From contig CM055101.1 in assembly GCA_029204225.1 (NCBI GenBank), forward strand, positions 35,953,648 through 36,017,647: a DNA stretch of 64,000 nt, given 5' to 3'. This document shows, piece by piece, positions 41,640-53,009 of the stretch. The notes beneath the pieces are model-generated. The model worked only from the letters and a program-made list of their open reading frames with translations, did no database searches and was not told the DNA's origin. Position 1 is the first letter of the stretch; each line of letters begins with the position of its first letter. The DNA comes from Diphasiastrum complanatum. Its lineage: Eukaryota; Streptophyta; Lycopodiopsida; Lycopodiales; Lycopodiaceae. The translations under genes were made by a program, and so were the position numbers.

Positions 41640-44480
41640 ACCAATGTTAGGGATTTTTCCGACAGGGAATTGGTCCCGCCAAAAAGCCCCAGCGAGTGAA
41701 AGGGCCCACACTGCCCTTACGTGAGTGACTAGGGTCTATTACCGCTTCCAACCCTGGGGGTCATCCTAATCACCCCGTACTCCCCAATCAATGAGAATTT
41801 TCTAGGCTCTCAGAAGTATGATTGCAAGGAGATTGACTATTGAGTCCTCAAAGTTCTTCTCAATGTGGTAGAGTGAGAGAATGACTTCGCGTCATTCTAT
41901 GAGGTCAGTAGAATATAAAACATCTTTGAAACCTAGTACTGTCTGAACCTTTAGGCATGACATATAACGTTTCAGAAGAGTACTAAAATGGTTACATCTC
42001 TTGTTTGTTCGTAGTCGAGGATAGGTAAAATAAATGGTTCACGAGATCTAAGGATCTCCCCTAGACCTCCAGCACCAAGGATTGACACAATCTATTGAAT
42101 GTAAGCAATTTTCCATCCAATAAGTATTGTAATACTCAAGTATGGTGATTGTGCATAGGGAATGTTTTGACCAAGTGGTACATTTGGTCTAAACGTCTCA
42201 TAAACAATCTCCCTCTTGAATAAGGGTCTCGTTCATCACACAAAATACTTTTTCTTTTCTCTCTCTTTTATCTGTTTTTTTTTTTCTCTTTTCTCTCTAA
42301 TTTTCGCCTACTCGACTCATGTTAATAAATATAGATTGGTAAGTAGCTAAGAGTCTTTTTTAGAATACACAAATAATCGTAGATGCACATGAGTAGTCGT
42401 AACAAGAAAACTAAAGTCATTATACACATTGACAATCAGATTTCATTCACATAATTCTGGGATGCATAGGAGTGAAATACGTACCATCAGAATGTTGAAT
42501 CACCAAATGCTTAACCGAAGAAATGTCAGTCACGGGTTTTGGTTGCAGAATTGCTATCACTCAGTAGTATGGATAATGGTTCACAGGTACGTGATCTCCA
42601 ACCGTAAACACTTCAGTTCTTCAATCAGAAAGTATCGTATGACAGTCTCCTCTGGACTAGTTCTCAAAACAATAACTATCCATGTTAAGATGGCAGCGCT
42701 TAGATCCGTGGCTAGTAGACACCAGAATTTCGCTCTTGATCAGAAGTAGGCATGGAGAAGTGGTTTTCCTTTGCTTAGATAATAGATGACTGGAGACTCA
42801 GAGATCAGTCCTCTACTTAGGAATCATGACAAACACTCAGATAACGTATACATTCACACGTTATACATGCGGAGGGTTGTGAAAGGATAATAAAATCCCA
42901 TCAAGATCGCTGCTCCTTAACTGCTCTAAAAAAGATAGCCTGTGTACTCAGACAGCTATGATCTCTCCACAACCTCTCATAGAGCGCTGATCATTGCTCA
43001 TCTCCCATAGTTGTTGAAACTGTGATGGCTCAGTAGCAGCAAGAACTTAGGTATCTCAAAGATGGCTTGCTCAGTCAGTACTTAGAGTTTGCATCTCACT
43101 TCATCTCTCTAACCTGCACTCAGTAGATGTCGTTCATGCAAAGTGAATTACATATTTGACCTGTACTCAAATGATAGTGCCTCCTTTGATTCTGATGAAA
43201 CTGCGTTGGAATTCGGGTAGTGCTCAGAAAAGTGATGTAAGGAAAGCTTGAAAAAGTGATTAGTACAAGATTACTTAGTTCTGGAAAGCGGTATTCCTTC
43301 TCTCTCAAGCAGTTAAGAGTTATGATTCCACATTGCTCTCAGAAGCCATCGCTCAAACTCAATACTCGGGTACTTCATAAATTCAAACTCGTGTATCATC
43401 AGCAATGCTCACTTCTGAGGAGGTAATGCTCGTGCACACTGGTTCACTCGAGGTAAAACTGCTCAGGTAGTATTCAGATCATTCAAAAGATTGTTCACGT
43501 GGCTTATGGATAGTTTTATCTACTCTCCATTAGCTGTTGTTGGCAGGTGCTTCAGACAATCTCAAGGTAGGATTTTATGCTTCAAGGTAGATATTGACTT
43601 TTTCCAACTGCTTGCTCAATCTGGGTGGTCATAACAGCAATTGAGACCATGGGAGGTAGTGATAGACTCTTCATGCATGAATCTACAACATTAGTTTCTG
43701 ATTCTTTACTTTATTCTACATTGCTCAATCCCTTCTGAACTGGTATACTCTTAGTGTCAGTGCTCAGTTATTTGTTTCTTCAGAAATGTGCTGGTAGCAA
43801 GTACTTGCGGCATTGGAAAGATCTTCATAACCTGAGCTGGAAAGACAACTAAGGCTCACTGGTCGTGATGGCCTCTTGATCAATTGATAATTGGTAGCTA
43901 CAGACACCTAGAAGCCAGAAGGCCCACACCTCCAACGGATGCATGACGGCTTCAAGCGCATGCTAACTGCTAGCTCAGACCCAGACAAGGCTCCAATTCC
44001 TGATTGTAATGGAACACGAGCTACTCAGATTGCCTACACACACAAGATGCTTCTTGGATAGCTTATTGTCACTCCATCTCCCTGATTCAGCAGCAACTCT
44101 CCTTTACCCGACTCTCATACTCTTGATAGTAGCAATTAACTCCATCAGTTTAGCAACAAGCTCCCAAACAGTATGACGCCCTCCTTTTACTCACACTCAG
44201 AAGGACAACATTTTGAGTTGCAGCTCTCTCTATATATCTCCTACAGCAGCATCACTAGACTCACAAGATTTTCACTCTTCATTGTCCTCTCACGTCTTCT
44301 CTTCTATTCTTTGACACTCACTCTTTTTTTTTTCTTGTAGAAGACCCCCCCTCTTATATTCTTTTTCATGTGAAAGATATTTTTGCCTTTTCTTCAAAAC
44401 CTCCCTTCAAAGTGTTATTTGGCCTTCCTTTTGGAATTTCACTTTTCTTGATAATTTCGGATTTTGAACTTCATTTCTGA
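41640..44480 (-). mobile_element. LTR/leader-like region, minus orientation, CTCAG-rich
   Basis: A TATA box reads on the minus strand at 44360-44351 (AATATAAGAGGGG). Downstream lies about 2.7 kb without coding but with unusually frequent CTCAG/GCTCA/ACTCA words (for example GCTCAGTAGCAGC, GTACTCAGACAGC, TGCTCAGAAAAG). In minus orientation the region ends CCCTAACATTGGTGAATCTG near 41645, where CA followed by TTGGTG could be an LTR end and primer-binding site. The 41665-41850 block matches 35793-36000. All boundaries are tentative. Confidence 0.33.
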
Positions 44481-45330
44481 AGTTGCCCAATGAGTTTCGA
44501 GTATTCAGAAGAATAAAGGTGGGTTTGCCGATTTTCCTCTTAAGGTTTTCAATAGCTCCTACCCTTCAAGTTTATTTTTAAGACTTGAACCGTTATCTGT
44601 TTAAAGTCAACTCCTTCTCTTTGAAAGTGAAGTGCTAATTTTTGACACACCTAGTAACTCCTCAACATTTTCATAGATTTATTACATAGATCGGTTCCTC
44701 TTCAAATTAGACCTTTTCCCCCATAATTATCGAGCATATTTTTTAACCCAATATAATGTCGTATTTTTGGCTTTGAGGACGGGGATTTTTACTTGATGTC
44801 TAGGTAGAACCTTGAAACCTAGTGTTATTGATGGAGATGAAATTTTTGATGGTCACTGTCCAAATTTCCTATGTGCGTACTGTGTCGGTGACTGAGTTTG
44901 GTAGAAAATAACCTTCCTGAAACACCTTGTTGATGGTTCTACTCATATTACTGGTTTTATTCTCATTGTCGATGTATTTGAATTGTTCGATAGTGATGTT
45001 GTTGTTGATGCTCTGTTCCGTGACTGAGATTTTCCTAGTCGGCAGGTGGGATCAAAACACACTGTGGTCTTTTATTAAAAGAATGTCATAGGTACATTGA
45101 AAGCATTGTTTACATGCTTCTAAATTACTGGGAAAAATATTCATAGAAATTTAAAATTCTACTTTGGCCATTATTGGGCAGGCCAAATGTCCCAAACTAT
45201 AAATATAGTACATACAATAATGTACTATAATCGGCGATAGTAGCCCGATTTTATCATGAAAATTTTAAAAATTGTCATAATTCAAGTCCAATTTTTTATG
45301 ATAAAAAAATCGGCTAACACGCAATTTGGG
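44481..45330. other. No gene recognised
   Basis: AT-rich, no ORF over 60 codons of interest, no repeat beyond the shared edge with the following integrase fragment. Confidence 0.5.
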
Positions 45331-45986
45331 CTTATCGCACAACTCCTAAGAAATCTACTAGATCTACCCCTTTTCAGTTGACTTATGGCCAGTAAGCAGT
45401 TACGCAAAATCTTATGCGAAATCCACCAATAAAATCTTATGCGAAATTCTCACTAAGATCGTAGAGGCCAGTAGGTCTGATTGGGAACTGAAATTACATG
45501 CCGCACTTTGGGCTTATTGCACAACTCCTAAGTAATCTACTAGATCTACCCCTTTTCAATTAACTTATGGCCAGGAAGCAGTTATGCCAGTTGAATTTTA
45601 TGTTCCATCTTTACGTCTAGCCTATGATTAGCAATTAGATTCCAAACAAATCTTAGCCAATCACCTATTTCATCTTGAAAAACTCTGTGAAACCCGTACC
45701 ATCAGTATCCATGCACAACAGGTTCAAGTGTAGACAAAAAGATTGGCATGATCGTTTAATTAAGCTCAAGGAGTTTAAAGAGGGGGATAAGGTGCTCCTA
45801 TATAAGGCAAAAGCACATAAAGGAAAGTTGAAATTCGTCGGGCAAGGGCCATACATTATTGATCAGATCTTTTCTTCCAAATATGCCCGTCTTAAAACAC
45901 TGGAAGGCATCCCCTTAGATATTGTAGTGAATGGGAGTCGACTTAGACAATATCATGAGCATTCCTTCTATCTTGAAATGTACTGA
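45331..45986 (+). pseudogene. Gypsy integrase C-terminal part with internal duplication
   Basis: The plus strand reads LWAY-type sequence: TPKKSTRSTPFQLTYGQEAV, MPVEFYVPSLRLAYD, ILANHLFHLEKLCETR, then after a frameshift QKDWHDRLIKLKEFKEGDKV, LLYKAKAHKGKLKFVGQGPY, NGSRLRQYHEHSFYLEMY. This is the end of a Ty3/gypsy integrase (core end plus GPY/F module) of the non-chromodomain plant type. A 182-bp tandem duplication (45331 and 45513: CTTATYGCACAACTCCTAAG ... TTATGGCCAG) repeats part of it. The upstream pol is missing. Stops and frameshifts: inactive. Confidence 0.8.
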
Positions 45987-46880
45987 TCACATTCGTCATT
46001 CTACGTGTTTGCCTGCATGTAACCGTCCTTTGTCGTTCGTTCCTATATCGTATGTTTTTTATTTTTATTCTTTCCACTTACTTCTTTTCTCAGATCTAGT
46101 AGGATAAGTAATAAGAGAGAATTAGTATCAAGATCTATCACTAGATCATATCTCAATTTGTTCTAGAAACTTGATCAACTGCTAGAAAAACATATCAACA
46201 GAGTCAAAAAAACTCAAACAGAACTTGCCAGTCCTCTATCAGCCTTGTAGAATACATCTATCATTAGGGCAAGTTTTGTTCTAACTCAGATCAAGTCAAT
46301 ATTTTGGTTAAATTCATTAGTTTTGACCAAGTGAATCCAGATTAGTGATTTTTGTCATAGACAAAATTCATCGATATTACAACAATGATTTTTGAACTCA
46401 TCAGATCACATCTGACCCCTGTGTGTATTTCTTTAGAGACTTTCCAAAATCAGCAAAGAAACTTCATGGAGAAAACTCGCACAGTAGGTAGGGAGCTCAG
46501 AAGAAATTTGCACAAGCCACCATGAATACTCCCACTGTTTGAAAGTACTAAATATGGGTCTGGAAAATTTTCATTGGCTATTATTTTTGCCAAAATCAGA
46601 GTCAAGTGGATTTCAAACGGGTTCGAGCTGTCAAAACATTAACCAAACTCGCACAGCTACCTAAAGTCATGATCAAAATTTGCAGACATCATTTAGAACT
46701 CACCCATAGTTAGCTTATCTTACTGTGAAAATTTTGACAAAAGTTGATTAAGCAAAAAAAAACTCGCATAGTACCTCTACCACATCATCAAAACTCGCAA
46801 ACCATACAGTTGGAATTCCCTCTATGCCGGCGAGTTCTCTGTCACATGGGCGAATTTGAAAATTTTTAGCCCCAAAAAGG
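45987..46880 (+). other. Flank of gypsy integrase, U3-like
   Basis: Non-coding, with repeated AACTCGCA words (AAACTCGCACAG at 46470, 46640 and AAAACTCGCATAG near 46760). It leads into a TATA box at 46881, so it may be either an LTR U3 or an internal promoter of the element. Confidence 0.4.
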
Positions 46881-46890
46881 CTATAAATAG
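46881..46890 (+). promoter_or_regulatory. TATA box
   Basis: GGCTATAAATAGGGGACCC at 46879-46897 is a near-perfect plant TATA box. A transcription start would be expected near 46915, about 140 bp before the ATG of the following broken ORF. Confidence 0.6.
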
Positions 46891-47056
46891 GGGACCCTAC
46901 CCTTGTGCGAGTTCATTATATGGGTGTGCAGGAGAGACTTTACCAAAAATTTTCATAGAATTCAGTTAGAATTTTTTAGTTTGCACTTGCTTCTACTCTC
47001 TCCAATTGTTTACACAAGCCCATACTATCGACCGCTTGAGTGCCACATCACATCAT

Positions 47057-48451
47057 GGCATCCGGTTGGCACCATAAACCTCTTATGAATCGCCCTAAGC
47101 TACAAAGGTTCACCGCCGAAATTCACCTAGTCACCATTTCAGAATTGGCGGCCAAGATCGAGTCGCATTCCATCTGGACAGAGTGAACTTATCGTCCCAC
47201 TAAATATTTCAGTAATCCAGGCATTGGGATTCCCTAACGAAGGTGAGACCATCCATGGAAGCGGCACGACATACTTGAAGCCCTTCCTTGAAGATGATAG
47301 TACGACAACCATTTTCACGAACGACGACTATGCAATCTATTGTATCAAGGAAAAAGAGCTACGAGAAGTGGCGGAGTTATTGCACATGCTGATCGAAGTC
47401 CAAAACCCCAGAATGGACTGCATCCCCCCTAGTAATCTATTCGCCCTATCTCTCATGATGGGGGAGCAAGATATCTAGCACTACAACTGGGTGGACAAGA
47501 CGAAGAAATTACAAGCAACTTTGAAGGCCAACAAGGCAGTGACCAAGGCTGCCGGACACATGTTGGCAATCGTCCTCACTTAGCAGCTGGGAGCCCACTG
47601 TGCAGATCACATCCGCCGTGACATCCAGGCCAAATATCCAAATGTGCACACCAAGGCACCCAGCGTGCACAAACCTTTAATCTCATATTGCTTGAAGGCG
47701 AATCACCTACGAGAATCACACGCACAGAAAATCCAACAAAGCAACCAAGTCTCAAGAAGCTGACGTGGCAGACGAAGTAGATTCCACAACCGACAGATCC
47801 ATAACAAATAGATGTCCAAGAAGCAGATGCTAAGGATATCGACGGCGATGGCTTTGGGAGAGATGACTCAGACACCTTTGACCATACATTGGTGGCCTAA
47901 TACTCTGCTCAACTAGTGGCAATTCTTACCAGTACGGCCTCTCCAATAGCAATCACCACAACAACAGGCCTACCATTACAGAAATAGATTTCGGCAGTAA
48001 CCCAGACGGATCAGACAGCCTCACTCGATGCCACGATGGTCACCACCACCACTACAATTCTCCTGTCCACCCCACCCTCCATCACCATCACTACTTCCTT
48101 TTCTCCAATCATCATTTATGTTTCTTTACCATCTCCTACCCCCAAATCACCACCCTCCATCATCGCTACTAACCCCTCCTCTTCATTTGATTTTAATTTT
48201 GATTCGGATTCTTACATCGCTCAGCTCCTGCAAACCCTTGTTACCACCATTTCTTCCATACCTTTGATCATCACTCAACCCCCACCCACTATCCCTATCC
48301 AGGATCAACCTAGCTCTTCACAACTCCCTCCACAACACGAACCCTAAGTCCCTCCATTCACTACTATTCCTCCCTTCACTAATATTCCTCCACACTACCT
48401 AGATGGATCTGAACCCCTTCCTTACTTGGGTCCTTGGGAACAGCTCCCATG
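47057..48451 (+). pseudogene. Extra ORF 3' of gypsy integrase, unknown protein, broken
   Basis: ATG 47057 begins MASGWHHKPLMNRPK, RFTAEIHLVTISELAAKIES and soon meets a stop. Coding continues in other frames: 47224-47478 (HGSGTTYLKPFLEDDSTTTI, EKELREVAELLHMLIEVQNP, PSNLFALSLMMGEQDI), then NWVDKTKKLQATLKANKAV, GAHCADHIRRDIQAKYPNV to about 47720. A Pro/Thr/Ser-rich tail follows (48036-48347) and coding-like sequence until a copia LTR cuts in at 48452. I do not recognise the family. Position after integrase with its own TATA box recalls the additional ORFs of plant Athila/Tat gypsy elements. A captured host sequence is the alternative. Confidence 0.4.
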
Positions 48452-49394
48452 TGTAGAATGATCATTTATTGCTATTTTCGGTTCCACACGTGTGAAATAC
48501 AGTAGGGTACTGTAATTGTACGGACAGAAAACATATTTTATGTTTTGGTTCATGTTTGATCTGTATCTCTTAGAGTTTGCATCTCATTTTGTATGAAGAT
48601 GCTATTTTTTCTACATTGGTAGGATTGTTGGTTTGCTCTTTATTGTAACCAAAGATCAAAGACATGGATTGGATCTTGAATGATCTGAAATCCTTCACAA
48701 TGTTCACTAGGCCTTGTGTGGCTAAAGTGAGTTAGAATTTGGGAAATCAACTTTAAAGAACGTCAAGTGCTTATATTGACAATTTGCGAAAGTCAAAAAT
48801 GTCACGAAGAGACAAGTGTCGCGAACAATTTGTGAAACACGAAGCTGAGATGAAGAGATGAACTATTTTGAATTATTCGCGAACAGATTTTATTTGTGCT
48901 TGAAAACAAAGCGTCTATTTGAATATCAACCGTCGTAAATGGTTAGATATCTACTATTACAGCATTGAAAGGCCAAAAGACCTGTAATTAAAAGGCCAAA
49001 ATGCTTGTCCTGTAGCAATATAAATACATGTGCGCTACTCGTTGTAACTCACTCACTCAATCAAAGACACAACAACGAGATAAGACATCAAGAGATGTAT
49101 ATTGATGAAACAGATAAAGAGCTATAAAAATTCAGTTTTGATCAATAGTTTCTTATTGTCTAAATAGTCTTAAGTTGTCTCTTACTTCCGCATATAATTT
49201 TCACACGCATATTCAATCAAAACTAATACTGTTCTATTAGTACATAGATCAAATAAAATCATGATTGAAGACACTGATATTAGTTTGATTTATTCAAACT
49301 TGCATTGTGTTCTATTGAAGACACTGATATTAGTTTGATTTATTCAAACTTGCATTGTGTTCTCTGTGGAAGAATAATTACTATTTATCCTACA
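48452..49394 (+). mobile_element. Copia element A, 5' LTR
   Basis: It starts TGTAGAATGATC and ends TATCCTACA, giving a short TGTAG/CTACA inverted end. TATA box ATATAAATACATG at 49017-49029. It is followed one base later by a copia primer-binding site. It contains the G-box-like word CCACACGTGTGAAA at 48484 and a 50-bp tandem duplication near its end. The start coordinate is inferred from the end motif only; no 3' LTR copy is visible. Confidence 0.5.
49264..49363. repeat. 50-bp tandem duplication
   Basis: ATTGAAGACACTGATATTAG ... TTGCATTGTGTTCT occurs twice head to tail with a 50-bp period and no mismatch by eye: a recent slippage event in the LTR's U5-like end. Confidence 0.95.
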
Positions 49395-49395
49395 T

Positions 49396-49407
49396 TGGTA
49401 TTAGAGC
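49396..49407 (+). other. Copia primer-binding site
   Basis: TGGTATTAGAGC differs by one base from TGGTATCAGAGC, the complement of the 3' end of initiator tRNA-Met used by plant copia elements. Confidence 0.75.
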
Positions 49408-49509
49408 TTACAAAATTAAAGTTGATACAGTGGTATCTTCACATCCCTCTCAGCATTCTTCATACATCCATCAGTAAGCCGCTATCTAGAGGTTATTCAG
49501 AACTAAAAG

Positions 49510-50345
49510 ATGTCATCGATCACCAATATTCAAGCTAAGATCACTACAATCTTGGACCTAGAAGGTTCAAACTACTTGATTTGAAAACTAAAGACTTCAC
49601 TCTTGTTGAAGGGCGAAGGTCTATGACAATGGGTAGAACCAATTGAGGAGAAGCCAGAAGCTACTCCTGGCAAAGAACTTTGAGAATGGAGTTTAAAAAA
49701 TCACAAAGCTATAGCAATTATTGCGTCTTCAGTGCATGACAATATAATGCTAGATTTTACATCAATTTCAAATGCAAAAGGATTTATGGGAAGAATTGCA
49801 AACCAAGAATGAGACTCGATCTCGTAATCAGATCATGTTCTTGAAAGACCAATTAACTTACCTACAGTGGGACGACAAAGACCTGAACACATTCGTGCGA
49901 GAGATTAGAGATCCATTTATTTCCTTGCAGAATTTCGGTATAGAAAATACAATTTCTAAGGAGAGACAGCTTAGTTATTTTCTTCGAGCCCTATCCAGGT
50001 CATTCCACACAACTCAAACCTTATTGGCGAAAGATGTGACAATGACTCTTCAAAAGGCAATAGATGGAGTTAAGGAGGAAGTAGAAGCTCGTGAATGCTA
50101 TGACAATAATGATGACTCGAAAAATGCTCTATTTACTCAGAAGAATAAATAATCTTTTAAGAAGTCTAAGTTTAAGAGAGAGTTGTGTAAGAAGAATGAG
50201 TCTAAGACTAATGAATAACAATTTGGAAAACAACAAAAGAATTCTGGTGATAAGAAGGTCTGCAACAGATGTAGAAGATCAGGTCACACAGAAAAAAAGT
50301 ATTGGCTAAATCCAAAGATTGAATGCATTCATTGTCATAAACGGG
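49510..50345 (+). pseudogene. Copia element A gag
   Basis: From ATG 49510: MSSITNIQAKITTILDLEGS, a stop, KTSLLLKGEGL, then WVEPIEEKPEATPGKEL, KNHKAIAIIASSVHDNIMLD and, in another frame (49772-50152), DLWEELQTKNETRSRNQIMF, LKDQLTYLQWDDKDLNTFVR, RALSRSFHTTQTLLAKDVTM (gag / UBN2 family). A CCHC-like knuckle lies near 50260-50365 (CNRCRRSGH.., IECIHCHKRGHATIDCYQNP). Gag forms the element's capsid. Interrupted by several stops and at least two frameshifts. Confidence 0.75.
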
Positions 50346-50402
50346 GTCACGCAACAATAGACTGTTATCAGAATCCCAAAAACAAAAAGGAGCAGAATCG
50401 AA

Positions 50403-52200
50403 GTGAACCTTCAAATTCAAACTATGTCGAAGACAAAGCAGAATGCTCCAGAGCAGCAGAAGACAGGGCAACAAGGAATTCAACAGCTTATGTTAGTACT
50501 GATCTATGTTGTTCATCTAATTCAATTTTTAAAAATAGTACTTGATTCGAGAGCTGCCTCACATTTTGTTTCCTCGAAACAAATTTTGTATGAGTACAAG
50601 AAGACAAACTATTCAAGATTCATTATACTTGGAGACGGTTCTAAACACGTGGTTGATGGAACTGGTGTATTATGGTTGGACACGAATCAGGGAGACAAGA
50701 AACTGGAGGAAGTTCTCTATGTTCCTACTCTTGATAAAGATCTTCTATCCGTTGCTAAGATAGTCGATACAGGCATGTCAGTAACCTTCACAAAGAACTC
50801 TTGTCAACTGTTCGAGGAAGATTCTGATAACCTGATTGTTAAAGACAACAGAAAAGGAAATTTATATCACCTGAACATTTGAACAAGAATCGAACAAGTC
50901 AATCAAACTCAAGAATCAACAGATATACTGTTGCACAAGAGGCTATGTCACATGAATATGGAAGTCTTGTACCAAGCCAATAAAAGTTAGAGAATTCAAG
51001 GAGCCGAAATCAAATGTAGAGATATTTGAACTACTTGTGAATCCTGTCTTAAAGGCAAGATGACTAAAACATCTTTCAGTAAGGATGTTTATAAAGCAAC
51101 TAAGGTACTTGAAGTTGGGCATTTAGATATTTGTGGACCATTTGGAGTATTGTCGTTGGGTGATGCAAAGTACTTCATTACGTTTTTTGATGACTTCAGC
51201 AAGTTCGTTGTAGTATACTTTATTCGTACTAAATCTAAAGCTTTCGAGAAATTTGTTGAGTATACGAATTGGGCTGAGAAGTAGACATGCAATAAGTTGA
51301 AGCAAATTCGCACAGATTGTGGAGCTGAGTACATTTTCGACGAATTCAAAGCTTATTGTACTGATTGAGATATTATGCACACGAAGACTGTATCTTACAC
51401 ATCTCAGCACAATGGAATAATTGAACGAAGGAATCGTACACTGATGGAAGCTGCAAGATGTATGATGGCTCATGCGAAAGCACCAAAACAGTTGTGGGCA
51501 GAAGTAGTGGCTACATCAAATTATCATGAGAATCGTATTCAGAAATCTCGAATACCAAATAAAACTCCTCATGAGATATGGTGAAAATCGAAGCCAAATC
51601 TTGCACATGTTCGGACATTTGAATGCGCAGTGTATATGCACATACCAGATAAGCTGAGAAAGAAACTCGATGAAAAGACAAAACAAGGTTTTCTGGTAGG
51701 ATTCGAGTTGCATTTGTCATATTATCGTGTTTATGTACTCGAAACTGGCAAGATAAAGTTGTTCGAGATGTTAAATTTTATGAGACGAAATACAAAGCAG
51801 ACAGTGATATAGTCGGCTATGAAATTCTCAAAATTAATTACGAGCTACCAACGACAATAGAAGAAAAACAAGCATAAGATGAAAGAGAGTTACCAAATTT
51901 AGAGAAAGGTCAAAGATCAAGTGCTTGACAAACTCGAATCGCCAGCTCGAATTCCAGCAGAAAAGCTCGAATCAAAATCGAACTCGAAACCTGCAGAATC
52001 AAACTTGAAACCACCTGTGAGAAGATCTGATAGACAATGAAAACCACTAGAAAGATATGGTCAGGATGTTTTTAATACAGCCATCAAATTTTGTGGATTC
52101 TCTAATGAATCTCAAATATTTGAGAAAGTTGTAGATGGACCAGATAAAGATCGATGGATTCAGACAATGGAGGACGAAATGTCATCCATAACAAAGCTGC
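50403..52200 (+). pseudogene. Copia element A protease/integrase, truncated before RT
   Basis: 50403-50882 carries the protease region (IVLDSRAASHFVSSKQILYE, with DSRA in place of DSGA, then VLYVPTLDKDLLSVAKIVDT). The GAG-pre-integrase zinc finger and integrase follow: CESCLKGKMTKTSF near 51040, HLDICGPFGVLSLGDAKYFI, FFDDFSKFVVVYFIRTKSKA, RTDCGAEYIFDEFKAY, HNGIIERRNRTLMEAARCMM, and FEC.VYMHIPDKLRKKLDEK near 51630. Near 52140 DRWIQTMEDEMSSITKLQGS begins the RT domain, but the sequence then passes straight to a polypurine-like CAAGAGGGAG and LTR-like DNA. RT and RNase H are deleted. Stops at about 50881, 51285, 51367 and 51583. Confidence 0.82.
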
Positions 52201-52208
52201 AAGGTTCA

Positions 52209-52900
52209 AGAGGGAGTGTCAGAAATGGTGAACTCTTGCAACTTTGTCGCAGCACGAACAAGACACAAAGGTTGAACGAGAACAATTCGCCACAGTCAAC
52301 GTGTCTTTGACTCGAAGTACAAATGATTCGCGAATCAATCGCGAATCGTAAACACACCTCCAGAACTGCAAAGCGCAAAATGGAGGCAAAACAAAAACTA
52401 TGAAAAGAAACAAAAAGAACAAAAGCACACGAAGAGAAATCTTTTGCGCTGCCAGCTGGCAGCTCAACGGGCTTCATGCCCAGCTGAAACAAATAGCAAC
52501 GACAGAGACTAACTAACTAGTTGATTAGCATTAACTAGTCTTGTGATTCTACGTTTACCTATCTTGTAAACTCCACACAGTAGAGGTATAAACGATCCTC
52601 TCTAGATCATAACCAAAAAAGAGAGAAAAAGTGAAGAGAATTTTACAGAGAAGAAACAAAGAGAGACATAACGAATAGACTAAGAAAGCAAAAATATCAT
52701 AGTTGTGCATGAAAGTCTACCAACGAGCAGAACACATCGAAAGAGTAGAGAGTCAATCCGCCAACGAGCGAGACACTGACGATCTCACTCTATAACCAAA
52801 CTTACAATATAGTCGCTCTATTTCGTGTATTTCTTGGCCTTGTGCTGTGTCTCTTGATTGCTAGAATAAAATATGTTCTGTGATGTGTAGTCGAGTGTTT
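52209..52900 (+). mobile_element. LTR-like segment between copia elements A and B
   Basis: CAAGAGGGAG (polypurine-like) then TGTCAGAAATGGTG begin an LTR-like stretch with GTATAAACG (TATA) at 52586-52594. It ends near TTGGGATCCCATAAGAGCTT at 52891-52910, which may be a disrupted copia primer-binding site (TGGTATCAGAGC with an insertion). It does not match the LTR at 48452 or the one at 55939, so it belongs to a third element or has been rearranged. Confidence 0.4.
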
Positions 52901-53009
52901 GGGATCCCATAAGAGCTTCCGCACAAAAAGAAAATTCAAAGATAGAAAATTGTTTGTGAATCAGAAGAGAGAGGACAAACACGAAACAAAAAAGCTTTTG
53001 TGACAAAGG

